Made by a program: the position numbers and the translations under genes. From positions 907,501 to 971,500 of the forward strand of contig NC_090261.1 in NCBI RefSeq assembly GCF_037325665.1: a DNA stretch of 64,000 bases, given 5' to 3'. This document shows, piece after piece, positions 39,045 through 51,705 of this stretch. The notes under the pieces are model-generated. The model saw only the letters and a list, made by a program, of their open reading frames with translations, was not told the origin of the DNA and ran no database searches. This stretch comes from Littorina saxatilis. Its lineage: Eukaryota; Mollusca; Gastropoda; Littorinimorpha; Littorinidae. Each line of letters starts with the position of its first letter. The first letter of the stretch is position 1.

Positions 39045-39870
39045 CAACGCCTGTTATTTTTGATGAAAATTTCCGACACATCACTATGTAGCTTTTGTAC
39101 ACAGGAAGAGGAAACCTTAATACATTTGTTTTGGGAGTGCACAAGAGTTAAGCTTTTTTGGTCTGATTTCACAGAATGGTTATGTCAAAATTTCACACAT
39201 TGCAATAATTTGAATTTGTCAAAAGAGCTTGTCATTTTAGGGTATTTAGACAACTTTCATACGGATGCTGTTTTTGATTTGTTTATTCTCCTTGCCAAAC
39301 AAAGTATATTTGGAGCCAAATTAAATAAGACAGTCCCAACACTAAATGTTTTTGTGAAAATTGTTAAAGAAAGGTTTTTGATCGAAAAGTATAATGCTAG
39401 TGTAAATAATTATTATGGTAAATTTGAAAAAGAGTGGTGTTTATATAGACACTTTTTTCATTGATGCTATAGGATAATTGTATTGATTGATTTCGTATGA
39501 ACATTTTTGAATGTGATACCCCCTGACCCATTTACTCATAACAGGTTATACAGTACTTTTATGCCGATAATTAAACCCCATGTATACTTGGAGGCTAAAT
39601 TGTGACCACCGTCCCCACCTACCTCCCTCCCCTCCCCCAACCTCGGTTACCCCCCCCCCCCCCCCCACAACCTCAGCCCCCCCCCCTTCCATATCCCCTG
39701 TTTTTTTCAACAACCCACCCTACTGTCTATGTCTGTGTCTTGTCTAGGTATGTACGTGTGTATACGCTCTGTTGATAAACTCGGTGTATGATGTATGTTA
39801 TGCTGTGTTTATGTGTATATAAAGGAAATAAAATGTAAAAAAAAAGAAAAAAAAAAAAAAAAAAAAAAAA
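39045..39870 (+). mobile_element. 5'-truncated LINE inserted in a minisatellite
   Basis: The insert ends in a long poly(A) and carries the C-terminal end of a reverse-transcriptase ORF, with the zinc-knuckle-like CSFCTQEEETLIHLFWECTR and a stop near 39464. A 15-bp target duplication AGATGCAGAGACACT (39030-39044 and 39871-39885) lies inside a minisatellite unit. The L1-like placement rests on the C-terminal Cys/His pattern and poly(A). Everything upstream of the ORF end is missing, as is usual for truncated reverse transcription. Confidence 0.85.
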
Positions 39871-41086
39871 AGATGCAGAGACACTGAGCTCACCGAGCCA
39901 TTCATGTTTTGCCCTCACCTCTCATACAACCCTTCTTTCTACTGGCCTGTGCTCAATCACCTTGCCTGTGCTAGAAGTAGAACAGTGAGAAAGTCAAGGT
40001 ATACAGCTTGTGAAATGTGCAGCAGAGTGCACCTGTGGACCACACACACACCCCACACCAAGCATGACTCGACGTAGCGCCAGGCAACAAGACTAGACTG
40101 GGGTATGGATCAATATCAACATTATCCTATCTTCATCTCACCACACAAAGCCAAATATCATCTATACACACAATGACCCCTATATAGAGTGGAAGAACCA
40201 GTAATTTGGCATTGCAAGAAACATGTTGGTGTCTTGGTGCAAAGCAGGAGACTACATGTAGCACCAAGCACTGTCAACATGATTGGCTTTATGGACACTT
40301 TACGGGTCACGGCAATAATAAACACATCTGTAAAAGGTATGAACATTGTTTCAACTTTGTGTTGTCAGCATCATACTCCATGTTGAGAACATATTGAAAC
40401 ACCAAGCATATTTTCTGTCAATAAAGACAAAGTTACATCAAAAACACAGGGATCATCATTATCTCTGCAAAAATACTCTCTCTGTAAACAAAATATTGCT
40501 ATTTTTCAGACAGAATGTAGGTGTAGTGTGATATATAAAAATATAGTATGACTGGAGGCGACACCCCATACCTAACGCCTTGTGCTCTGTGATGGCAACA
40601 TCAACAAGAGAGAACAAGGGTTTTGTCAAAGTTGTGCCTGGTAAGGGAAGAGGGAAACAATATCACTTTTACGTAATCTGCTCCTCATTGGAGGCAAGAG
40701 TGCGACTCGATAACACTACTAATCTATACTGAGTGTGACTCAATAACGACACTAATCTAAACTGAGTGTGACTCAATAACACCACTAATCTATACTATCA
40801 TCAACAGTGAAATATGTGGATCAAAGGGCGCACAGTGTTGAACAAATATGAAGACACTAGCTACATGGACCACAATTTGCTTTTATTTTGGTATGAGCAC
40901 CCATGTGTATTTTTCAGCTATCGGCATGCCTGAAACGAGGAATTGGAGTGACACTAACACATGTGTGGGTCAGAGCGAGGGGGGAATAAAAAAGAACAAA
41001 CAAGCATTCATGTTTTTTTCTTCTGGCAACACCTATGGGTCAGCCAGACTGATCAATTCAATCATGGAGGATTTGCATCTTGTGTG

Positions 41087-41215
41087 TCACGCTGGCTGCT
41101 ATCTGAGCTGTGTTACACTGGCTGCTATCTGAGCTGTGTTACACTGGCTGCTATCTGAGCTGTGTTACACTGGCTGCTATCTGAGCTGTGTTACACTGGC
41201 TGCTATCTGAGCAGT
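41087..41215. repeat. 29-bp minisatellite
   Basis: About five units of GCTGGCTGCTATCTGAGCTG followed by TGTTACACT. Confidence 0.9.
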
Positions 41216-41639
41216 AACATGGATTGCTATCCACAACAACCACACCACAATGAAACCTTGACCACAATCCTGACTGAATTCTGCCGTCACAATCACAGCT
41301 TTCACACCACTCCCAATGTACAGCTTGTAGTTATCACCATGAGGAGAGAACCATACCGCAATGAGTGAAACATTTTACAAAAAGCAGAGAAGAAAAAACA
41401 AGAGGCCTGTCACTTTCTTGGAATTCCCTCACAAATGGAAAAACACGGTTTGCTACATAAATTGCCATAAAAGTCTCAACACTTGACCCACTGTATAAAA
41501 CACAATCAATATCACCCACCCCCCAACAATCAATATCACCGACCCCCCAACCATCAATATCACCCACCCCCCAACCATCAATATCACCCACCCCCCAACC
41601 ATCAATATCAGCGACCCCCCAACCAAGCAAGCAATTGGA

Positions 41640-44600
41640 CTAAAACTGTATCACAGGTGCTGACTTTCTCCGTGCCAGCTGCACGGCAGGTTTGAGGTAT
41701 TGCTGCAGATAGTAGATGCTCATTGGATGTCTGCTCATCATGTCGTCCAATGGCAGGCCAGGGCCCGTCTTGTTTGGGCCGTAGTCCATTTGCATCAGGT
41801 ATGTGACCAGGGAGTAGAGACGCTTCTCTTTGCGTACCGGCTCCACGATCCAACCACTGGATAACATCTGTAATGAGAGCTTGATTGGTAAGAAAATGCT
41901 GCAGCTAACGATTCATTTTGCTGAGAATGACACCATGAGAAGTTGAAAATGTAACAGTAGCGAGGCTGCTCCTGCACCTCCATGGCATTATTCTGTATGA
42001 AAGAAAAGGTAGAAAGGCCGGGACTTGTCTATTTATACAGGAGCGCTGACAGAAGACAATACATGACATAACTTTCCACAGTCATCACAGCTCCCTTTCT
42101 CACCATGCCTGAACAGTGCATTCATTCTCTCCATTGGGACGCCAAAGAAGGGAGAGAAGTATGAACAAAACATGGACACATGGACATGAAAACAGACCTA
42201 CCTTTCCACGAATAACGCCTTCAACGGGAGGCACCTTGGGATGGTCGACGGAAGTGTATGAGAGGACGAACTTTGACCCCTCCACCCTCTCCCCCTGCAG
42301 GCAGCACACGTCGCAGCACTCCTTGCGCAGCAGCTGCAGCACCTCTTGATACAGGTACACTGACACATAGACAGGCAAGGGTACAGATGCACTGCAGAGA
42401 CCTACAACACTTACACAAGAGAGACATAATAAACCTCAAACACCAGACATGTCAAAAAGATCGGCTACAGCGCTTAGACACTAATAGTACCGGTGTACAC
42501 TGAAAACCCTTTCTTACCAGTCAAGGAACACTGGAACATCTCCAAGCAACAGTGCAGCTGCACCACGTTTCATACTGAAACTGCAGGTAAAGGTACAGGT
42601 GCACCAAAGGCAACCAAGTTAATGTCATTTCTCTGGGAACTTACAAGACAACTGTATTGACTTACCAATCTTGATTCCCTGCGTTACTTGCTCCACGACA
42701 TCCACTTTCTGCACAGCAATAATCAAGTCAATAACACACGTTTGCTTTTATCATTGCTGACAGTCGGATTAAAGGTCACAACAGATTGTTCATAAAAAAC
42801 GGTACAACATGAAACTCACAGTCAAACCATGGGTATCGACCTACGTTTCAAGCTATTCAGTGACAAAGATGTTCATTCCTCAAATATGATACTTTATCCC
42901 ACACATTTTTAAGCCTCATGTCATTCAGTCCTGCTCCTACCAGATGCTAACAACAGCACTGTCGAATAAAGAGAACAAATACCAAAATGTGTAGCAGATC
43001 ACACACACACACAAAACAAGAAATTCCTCCGAGGTAGGAAAAACACCCCCGTCCTTACAGAGAGACAGAGAGACAGAGAGACAGAGAGACAGAGAGAAAG
43101 TCAGAAGTCAGAAGTCAAAAGTCAGAAAAAGTCAAAAGTCAAAAGTCGGAAGTCGGACGTCGGACGTCGGACGTCGGAAGTCAGAAGTCAGACAAACAAA
43201 CAATTGACCATTAATATGTCAGTCTTAACCTTAATCCACCAATAACTCCCTAACCGTGTGTTTGACTGGTCCCAATTTTTGTAAGGACCGTCTCAGGAAT
43301 GTATAGAACCTGTTCACCAAGTTTGGTGACGATCGGTCCGTTCATTCTTGAGATCTATATGCGAACACAAACACACACCCAAACAAACAATTGACCATTA
43401 ATATGTCAGTCTTAATCTTAATCCACCAATAACTCCCTAACCGTGTGTTTGACTGGTCCCAATTTTTGTAAGGACCGTCTCAGGAATGTATAGAACCTGT
43501 TCACCAAGTTTGGTGACGATCGGTCCGTTCATTCTTGAGATCTATATGCGAACACAAACAAACACCCAAACAAACACACAAACAAACAAACACATCGAGT
43601 GAAACCTATACACACCCCTATACCGGGGGTGTAATAATGCACAAGAATCCACTACACATCTCCCAAAGCGGCGTGTCAAATGTGTAGCAGATCACACACA
43701 CACACAATAATCACAAGAATCCAATACACATCTCCCAAAGCGGCGTGTCAAATGTGTAGCAGATCACACACACACACAATAATCACAAGAATCCAATACA
43801 CATCTCCCAAAGCGGCGTGTCAAATGTGTAGCAGATCACACACACACACAATAATCACAAGAATCCAATACACATCTCCCAAAGCGGCGTGTCAAATGTG
43901 TAGCAGATCACACACACACACAATAATCACAAGAATCCAATACACATCTCCCAAAGCGGCGTGTCAAATGTGTAGCAGATCACACACACACACAATAATC
44001 ACAAGAATCCAATACACATCTCCCAAAGCGGCGTGTCAAATGTGTAGCAGATCACACACACACACAATAATCACAAGAATCCAATAAACATCTCCCAAAG
44101 CGGCGTGTCAAATGTCAGTGTACCTTCAAGGTGTCATCATAGGTGAAGCGTGTGCGCGGGTTCCTGATAGCGTCCCACACCGTTTTGGGCGGAGCCAGGA
44201 TGAATCCTTTGCCGATGTAGCTGATCAAACAAACACAGTCAGCACAAAATGAAGCATCAGTCACACTGTTAGTGAACCAGGGCAGGAGGTAGGCACACAG
44301 AAGCTAGAGATGTAAACCTTTCACTCTTAAACAATGAGAAATGCAATTTTCTCCATTTGAGCCTCGGTAGAAAACATGAACTAAAACAGTCATTTGCTTG
44401 ATGTAACAGGAACAAGAACTAACACAAGAACAAGAACAAGAAATGACAGAGATGTTGTTGAGATAAAACAATCCCAAGCAAATAAAGCACACCAGCTATC
44501 AACTACTACAAAGCTCAGGGGAAAAGTAGACTTGAATGTTTACCTTTGCACTGTACATCCAGCTGGAGGAATCTTTTTCAATGTGACAATGTTGTTTTCA

Positions 44601-47600
44601 AAGCCCACATACCTGTCATCAATAAACCATCCTTCAGCATAAATACACCAGCCTTCAGCATAAATACACCAGCCTTCAGCATCAATACACCATCCTTCAG
44701 CATAAATAAACACATCATCTGGATTTCTTATACTCAAAGGCAAAGCATTACTGATGAGAATGCATTTTGTCACAACATTTATCATTTTTAATCTACATCA
44801 GAAATACTACATGACAGAACAAATCACATCAACGTTAAAACCTTTAAACTCTCACAGCATGTTATCATGACAAAAGTAATGTTGATAGAAAGTAACAAGT
44901 GTGTGACCAATATATAAATCGTCAATGTGTAACAATGTGCTTTAAAGCAGGCTGCATACAGATACTTCTGCCTGTAAACTCTGAAAAAAGGCATCCATAT
45001 AAATGGAAGGACAACTGTTGAGAACAAAACGAAGCAGTCAACTAGGTGGCCCGTGTTGTTCCTTGACAAAACGAAGCAGTCAACTAGGTGGCCCGTGTTG
45101 TTCGTTGACAAAACGAAGCAGTCAACTCTGTGGCTAGTATCGTCTGTAAGTGAAACAAAGTCATGAAGTATTGTTTGTGACTAAAATAAAATAAAAGAGT
45201 GCCTCACGTCCATCCACTGGAGACCTCGGCCTGCACACTGGGGGATGTCTCCAGGTCAATGTTGGACGCTCGGATCGCCTGCACACACACACACAGGTAA
45301 CACTCAGTGTTTGACCAACACATCTGTGGGGGACAGAGTTATGACAAGGACACACAGGTAACTCTCAGTGTTTGACCAACACATCTGTGGGGGACAGAGT
45401 TATGACAAGGACACACAGGTAACTCTCAGTGTTTGACCAACACATCTGTGGGGGACAGAGTTATGACAAGGACACACAGGTAACAGTGTTTGACCAACAC
45501 ATCTGTGGGGGACAGAGTTATGACAAGGACACACAGGTAACTCTCAGTGTTTGACCAACACATCTGTGGGGGACAGAGTTATGACAAGGACACACAGGTA
45601 ACTCTCAGTGTGTGACCAACACATCTGTGGGGGACAGAGTTATGACAAGGACACACAGGTAACACTCAGTGTTTGACCAACACATCTGTGTGGGGACAGA
45701 GTTATGACAAGGACACACAGGTAACTCTCAGTGTTTGACCAACACATCTGTGGGGGACAGAGTTATGACAAGGACACACAGGTAACTCTCAGTGTTTGAC
45801 CAACACATCTGTGGGGGACAGAGTTATGACAAGGACACACAGGTAACAGTGTTTGACCAACACATCTGTGGGGGACAGAGTTATGACAAGGACACACAGG
45901 TAACTCTCAGTGTTTGACCAACACATCTGTGGGGGACAGAGTTATGACAAGGACACACAGGTAACTCTCAGTGTGTGACCAACACATCTGTGGGGGACAG
46001 AGTTATGACAAGGACACACAGGTAACACTCAGTGTTTGACCAACACATCTGTGTGGGGACAGAGTTATGACAAGGACACACAGGTAACACTCAGTGTTTG
46101 ACCAACACATCTGTGGGGGACAGAGTTATGACAAGGACACACAGGTAACTCTCAGTGTTTGACCAACACATCTGTGGGGGACAGAGTTATGACAAGGACA
46201 CACAGGTAACACTCAGTGTTTGACCAACACATCTGTGGGGGACAGAGTTATGACAAGGACACACAGGTAACTCTCCGTGTTTGACCAACACATTAGTGGG
46301 GGACAGAGTTATGACAAGGACACACAGGTAACTCGCAGTGTTTGACCAACACATCTGTGTGGGGACAGAGTTATGACAAGGACACACAGGTAACTCTCAG
46401 TGTTTGACCAACACATCTCTGTGGGGGACAGAGTTATGACAAGGACACACAGGTAACTCTCAGTGTTTGACCAACACATCTGTGTGGGGACAGAGTTATG
46501 ACAAGGACTTCCTGCACAGCCAATGCCAAGAATCCACGTTTACATGCTGTTTAATGAGGGTCTCGATCTTTGATTAATTTTCCTTTGTTTTTTTCTCGTT
46601 TTACTTGTTGAGTTTCGGTTCCTTGCTTAGTTGGTTGGTTCAAGATCTTTGTTTTGTTTACTTGTTTGTTATGAAGTTTCAAATGCTTTAACATGAAGCT
46701 GTGTGAATGCTAATGTGTGTGTTTTGTGTGTGTATCTGGGTGTTGTGTGTGTACGTGCGTGTGTTTGTGTGTGTGTATGTGTGTGAGTGTGTGTAGGTGT
46801 GTGAGTGTGTGAGTGTGCAGAGAGAGAGATGCCATGTCAGTGTATAAGTCACCTGTGCCATGACGTCAGCAGCAGCCTGGTTGACCTGTGTCCTGTAGCG
46901 AGAAACTTTCTTGTCTGCAACAGTATCAAACACATACAGTCTCATCTCTCATTTGTTATAAAAATAAAATCCTTCCACGCACAAATTGTTCAACATTTAG
47001 CTGAAGAGTAAGCAACAACAGGTCAAACCTGTGCTATAATTCATGATTACCTCACTTTTAGAGTACTACTGGTGTGTAAAACAGTCGCCGCAAGTATAAA
47101 TTCCAGTGTCACAGATCTGGTCAGTCTCTATGAGACACCAGTTTGATAATCACACACACACACATGCACACACACACACACACAAAAGATGCAAGTGAAG
47201 TTTTCACCAACCAGCGGCATCATTCTCCGACCCTGAGAGTTGTGGGGACGGACTGTGGCGTGAAACTACCTCGCTCATCGATCGTCGCAGCTCCCCCCTC
47301 CTCCTTTCCCCCGCCTCGTCCCCTGCACCATCCACCTTATCAGTCACCTGGGTGTGGTCGCCCCCTGCAGGGTCAGGGTCACCGGAATCGCCATCGGACT
47401 CGTTCTCTTCCTCCTGTATGACCTGCGAGTGGTGGGAGCTGATGCCGGCCTTGGACAGCAGGCCGCCGGTGGCGGCACTGCGGTAGTGAAGGATGGACGC
47501 CGACTTGCGGATAGAGTCAGAGAAGGCGGTGGAGTCAGCGCCGGTGTTGCCCGACTTCTGCACGAACTGGCGAAACCTGGACATGAGGGAGTCGGACTGG

Positions 47601-50600
47601 GGGGAGCAGGCAGCCTTGTTGACTGACGCGGCAGCGCTTGCCACAAGGTGGTGGGGCAGGGAGATGTTGAGCAGGGGGGTCATCTGGACGCGACGCAGGT
47701 GGATGTAGTCGCTGAGGGAGGACAGGAGAATGGAGGGGGCTTCGTCCACAGGGGTAGCGGGGGAGGTGTGGGGGGCTGACCACGTCACTACTGTCAGCAG
47801 GCTGTGGTCTGGGTCTGGGAAAAAGATACACACATCTTGTCACAATCATCATAGGCGATAACAGGGGGCACCACAGGGTACCACATTTGCTAATTGCACA
47901 CTGTTACATTTTAACATATGAAATGTGAGTTTACAGAGACTACTGTAGGCTGAAGATGCAGAAAGAAAGGTGCACCTACCTTCCACTGGCTGAAGATGCA
48001 GAAAGAAAGGTGCACCTACCTTCCACTGGCTGAATGAGAAAGAAGACGAGGGACTGTGCTTCTTCATTCATCTGTAGCAGCCAGCTGCACCCGTTCTCTT
48101 CTCTGTGCCAGTATCTAGCAAAACACACACCATACAAACATTCACCTTCTAAGCATAAAGCAGAGAACATTAAAAATAACCCCATTAAACAGATTAAAGA
48201 CAAATTTTGGAGTTTTGCAGCACAATAGATTTATGTCAGGGAACTTGGAGCCACATCAGTTATTCCCCTTCATCCAAAAAAACATGACCACATTCCACGA
48301 TTATTCAGTGTTGTTGTCGGGCCTCTGTCTTTGGTCACTGATGCATACTGATCTGACCCATTGTTCTGATCTCTGGCCTGTCAACCATCCCACACTTTTG
48401 GCATGATGGCCTTCTCACACAATGTTTTTTTCAGCCAGGATATTTGGATGTATACATATTTTCATGGGGTCCCATCATTCTATTTTTGTGTGAATCTAGG
48501 AAGAAGAGTGATCACTGTATGTGTCCAGAGTAACTTACCTCTTGTAGTCTTCAATGACGGTGGGCGTGACGACGTTGCTGCTGTGGTTGTGTCTCCACCA
48601 GCGGTGCCTGGCCGGCGCCACACGCTCCACTCGCACAAAGTCCGTCAGCACCGGTAACGACACCATGCCTTTGTTCTTCCCGTTGACCTCTGACGCCGGG
48701 ACTTCGTGCACACTGCGCGCCGCGATCACTCCCGGTTTCCACTCACAACTCAGTGATGTGTCCTTCACAAGCTGAAGCAGGGACTGAAAACCAGTTGAGC
48801 TCTAAAGTCAAACTGACACAGCTTCTTGCTTTGGTCCCGCTCTTTTACTGTAATAACTTGAAGTGATCAATAAAGCATGAACAAGAATTTAATTTGCCAT
48901 GTAGAAAAAACAACATGTTTTCAGGATCTCGGTGACACAAGGATACAGTCCAACCCAATTTACAGACTTAAACAAATCAGGAGGGATTCTTAAAATGGAG
49001 GGGTAATTTACAGAGGATATGAAGATAAAATCTGAAAAATCAAGGTCTAAAATGGGGGAGGGGTGGGTGGGGTGGGGAGGGATGGAGGTTTTCAATTAGG
49101 GAATCTTAAAAGGGGGTTCACACACACTGAGACAGACAGGCCCCCCCCCTCCCACACTAAAGACAATAGGTGTGTTGAACAGACGTACCTGTGAAGACGC
49201 CCTGACTCTGTTAAAGCTGGCGAAAACCTTGATGCAGGGGGCGCTGGAGGCACCGGAGGTAGACATGTGACCGCCATTGTGATTTGAGCTAGGCACGCGC
49301 GTGAACGTGAGGAAGTGAAACCACACTCTGTGTCCGTGAACAAAACTGTGGATCTTCCAGCCCTTCTGGTACGACACTGGGAATGGCTGTGGTGACAGAT
49401 ACATACGTTTTCTGTATCGTCAACAAGTATGACCTTTGACCTTTGTATGAACTGCTAGTGTAATCATCACAGAGGAAATAAACATTTTAAAAAATGCTTT
49501 GCATTTTACAATAAGAAAAGTTACAATACCTTGGAATTTTTAAAAAGTTCCAGGACTTCCAGGATTGAAAAACTTTCCTGCTTCTGCAAAAGAAAAAAAC
49601 CCTGTCAGCACTACAGAACAAAGATAATCTGTTCATTAAAGGGTACCATACAGTTTTAGATTTAAATGAAGAACTCAAGAATTGTACTTAACTGTGGTAA
49701 ACTCAAGGAATGAATAATTCATGTGTTACACTGCAAGTTGTGTACCTGAGGATAGATCTATCAATGTTCGTCTTTTACAGTTAGTGAGTGGGCGGGGACG
49801 TAGCTCAGTTGGTAGCGCGCTGGCTTTGTAGCCAGTTGGTCGCTATCAGCGTGGATTCGATCCCCACGTTCGGCGAGAGATTTATTTCTCGGAGTCAACT
49901 TTGTGCAGACTCTCTTCGGTGTCCGAACACCCCCGTGTGCACACATGCGCACGAAAAAGATCCCACGTTCACAGCGAAAGTCTCAGGGCTTGGAAAACAC
50001 GAATCATCTCTCGTCTCTGATTATCATGATCGTATTTTCGATACTTTGACGAGACAAACCCAATGCTGGTGTGTCCAAGAAGACAGCCACAGCGGGCTTG
50101 TTCGAATCAAAGTATCACACCATATCTTCAGCGTATTACCAATACCTGTCCCAATATAGACCAGTTAGTCTAAGAGGACGTTAAACCCTAATAGTCAGTC
50201 AGTTAGTGAGTTAGTCATTGATTCTTTGAAAATTCAGCTCCTATAGAAGGATACATTTTTAGTTATCGACTTAGATAAGGAATGGGGATGTGTGGCGCGT
50301 TAAAAATCTATTTGACCAGGGAAGCGAGGTGCATTCACAATAGATCTTCTCAATCGACAATTGCATGGGGACGCGACGTTGCCATCACATTCTTTTGAAT
50401 TTTGATGCATATATATATATTATATCGTTACAAATCACTCTGATTGTAAAGATTTGCAATATGTGCCCGCCCTATTAATTTTGTAAGTTGAAGCGAGACA
50501 TGATGACAATACATAATTTCCAATGATCAATCCAAATACCATGTGGCTTTGTTTCAACAGCACAACAATTAACAAAACTGTAATCATGGCTGGTGATGAA

Positions 50601-50737
50601 TAGCATACACATGTACTTGCCTTGCTAAGCACGTAAGCTTGACCACTGAACCATCTTAGGATTGAAAGATAGCGCAGTGATAATATCAAAATGATGCACA
50701 ACACACACACTGAGAACGTTATAGATAGGAAATCCAT
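41640..50737 (-). CDS. START-domain membrane protein (StAR-related lipid transfer type)
   Basis: Twelve exons join in frame on the minus strand: 50737-50621, 49583-49530, 49386-49189, 48783-48539, 48114-48020, 47814-47212, 46914-46853, 45278-45208, 44220-44124, 42708-42666, 42359-42202 and 41867-41640, giving 656 aa. The first ATG in the frame opens a membrane-anchor segment (about 5-27). The C-terminal 200 residues form a START domain that would bind a lipid or sterol: WDAIRNPRTRFTYDDTLK, VDVVEQVTQGIK, SYTSVDHPKVPPVEGVIRGK, GWIVEPV and YSLVTYLMQMDYG. The middle (about 270-435) is Ser/Asp-rich linker. Residues 58-236 are globular, possibly a divergent second START-like fold (weak). Intron 1 is GC-AG (AGCAAG/GCAAGT). 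The family member is not recognised, and the exact N-terminus is the least certain part. Confidence 0.8.
43194..43567. repeat. 187-bp tandem duplication
   Basis: Two nearly identical copies start AAACAAACAATTGACCATTA and include ACGATCGGTCCGTTCATTCT. A GTCRGAMG octamer minisatellite (about 43090-43190) lies just before them. Confidence 0.85.
43677..44112 (-). repeat. 72-bp minisatellite next to START-gene exon-9 donor
   Basis: Six units contain CATCTCCCAAAGCGGCGTGTC and a short CA run. The last unit merges with the intron about ten bases from the donor of exon 9 (44124). Confidence 0.9.
45283..46508 (-). repeat. 61-bp minisatellite, ~20 units
   Basis: Units read GTTTGACCAACACATCTGTG then GGGGACAGAGTTATGACAAG on the plus strand. 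In transcript sense each contains CTGTCCCCCACAG, an acceptor-like motif, and the array lies just upstream of the true exon-8 acceptor. Confidence 0.92.
47951..48030 (-). repeat. 40-bp duplication of START-gene exon-5 donor
   Basis: Two exact 40-bp copies lie head to tail. Each contains the exon end CCAGTGGAAG and donor GTAGGTGCACC in transcript sense. The upstream copy (donor at 48020) keeps the reading frame into exon 6. The second (48020 minus 40) sits after a pyrimidine-rich TTTCTTTCTGCATCTTCAG. Confidence 0.9.
48945..49120. repeat. relative of the 13945-14155 repeat
   Basis: TCTTAAAATGGAGGGGTAAT followed by TACAGAGGATATGAAGATAA matches the block at 13970-14010 with some divergence. It begins with TACAGTCCAACCC, a pogo-like end. 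Confidence 0.55.
49789..50200 (+). mobile_element. tRNA-derived SINE with 10-bp TSD
   Basis: The 412-bp SINE has an A box (TAGCTCAGTTGG, 49801-49812) and a B box (GGATTCGATCCCC, about 49854-49866). It ends with GACGTTAAACCCTAATAGTC, a molluscan SINE-type tail. AGTTAGTGAG flanks it (49779-49788, 50201-50210). It sits antisense in intron 1 of the START gene. Confidence 0.85.
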
Positions 50738-51242
50738 GCTTCTCCCGTCCTCGTATGTACTTTTGAAACTGTGCACGCAGTTTCCAGTCCCATTTAAAGG
50801 AGGCGAATCGCCACAAACAGCACCCGAAATGAGGTGACAGAAACAAAAGATGACTGATGTCTGTTGACCTGTACGCTCACAGGCAAGCAATGTTTGCTCA
50901 AAGTTTATCAAGTTTGTTGTGTCATGTGATACTGTTCCTGTTTTCTCTATGCTGACAACGACCGTCACGTTCGTGGCAGAAACACTATCGGAATAAATAA
51001 CTTGAACCACACAGAAAGCGACTGCGTCATGTGGGCAGGAAAATACGGTTCATCAACATCACAACGCCACAACTTTCTTCTTTCATTTTCACGGCACAGT
51101 TTGTGTCGTCCGCCTCTACCCGGAAACGATGAGGGTTACGTCCCTTGAATTTTAGGTGAAAATGGCCGCCGCCGTGCAGTTTACCGCGAGTAGTTGAACA
51201 CAGGCAGACGTTAACGACGATCGGGAGAGACTGCGATATTCT
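50738..51242. promoter_or_regulatory. shared START-gene/CPSF2 promoter and CPSF2 5' noncoding exon
   Basis: Two genes diverge from this interval. It contains an ETS-like ACCCGGAAACG (about 51118-51127) and a YY1-like AAAATGGCCGCC (about 51159-51170). The CPSF2 5'UTR exon probably ends at the donor-like CT/GTACGTG near 51243, splicing to 52724. On the START-gene side a long open frame to 51010 lacks an ATG, so it is likely 5'UTR. TSS positions are inferred. Confidence 0.5.
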
Positions 51243-51705
51243 GTACGTGCTAAATACTACATTTGTATGAACGTCCTTTTTTTTAGTGCCTACACTTAAG
51301 TTATAGATTGCCCTGGTACGCCAAAGTGGGTGAGGTGAATTTGCACAAAATAATTAGCATTGGCACTTATGAAGTTGACAGTTTCCAATAAAAAAATTGT
51401 CTCCCAATGATGAACCCCGATAAAGAATAATAATTCCGTACTGGTAGAAGACTTCAGGTTCTGCGTAAAATACTGGGTCTATGCTTCGGGGCATTATTGT
51501 GAGGGTGGGTGAAGGAGGGAATGGTACACTTGGGGAGAGCAAATGCTGCCAGTGCAAGACAACAATTAATCCTCCAGTAATCGAGGCAGCGTTTTTGTTT
51601 TTTATTTAAAGATAAATAACAATTTTTTTTTTTTTTGGGGGGGGGGGGGGGGGCACTTTTTAGGTCCCCATGTGCATTTTATTTTGAACACCAATTTCGA
51701 CATCA

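Larger units (their letters stand above)
34381..41639. other. intergenic between TRMT6 and the START gene
   Basis: The 3' ends of the two convergent genes face each other here. The region holds microsatellites and minisatellites (34757-34892, 37605-38055, 38235-39029, 41087-41215), SINE-like ends (36142-36560, 36945-37040) and a truncated LINE (39045-39870). At 35100-35210 and 36031-36127 short blocks are duplicated in tandem. I see no protein-coding or RNA gene. Confidence 0.6.

Noticed and set aside
43677-44112. Regularly spaced repeats resembling a CRISPR array
   Set aside because: Head-to-tail minisatellites without distinct spacers in an animal genome; the same applies to all arrays here.
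49795-49870. Functional tRNA gene
   Set aside because: A and B boxes are present, but the sequence continues into a SINE body with flanking target duplications and does not close a convincing acceptor stem. The same holds for 57504-57575.
50738-51010. Extending the START protein upstream of Met at 50737
   Set aside because: The frame is open to about 51050 but contains no ATG before 50737, so the extension would need a non-AUG start.
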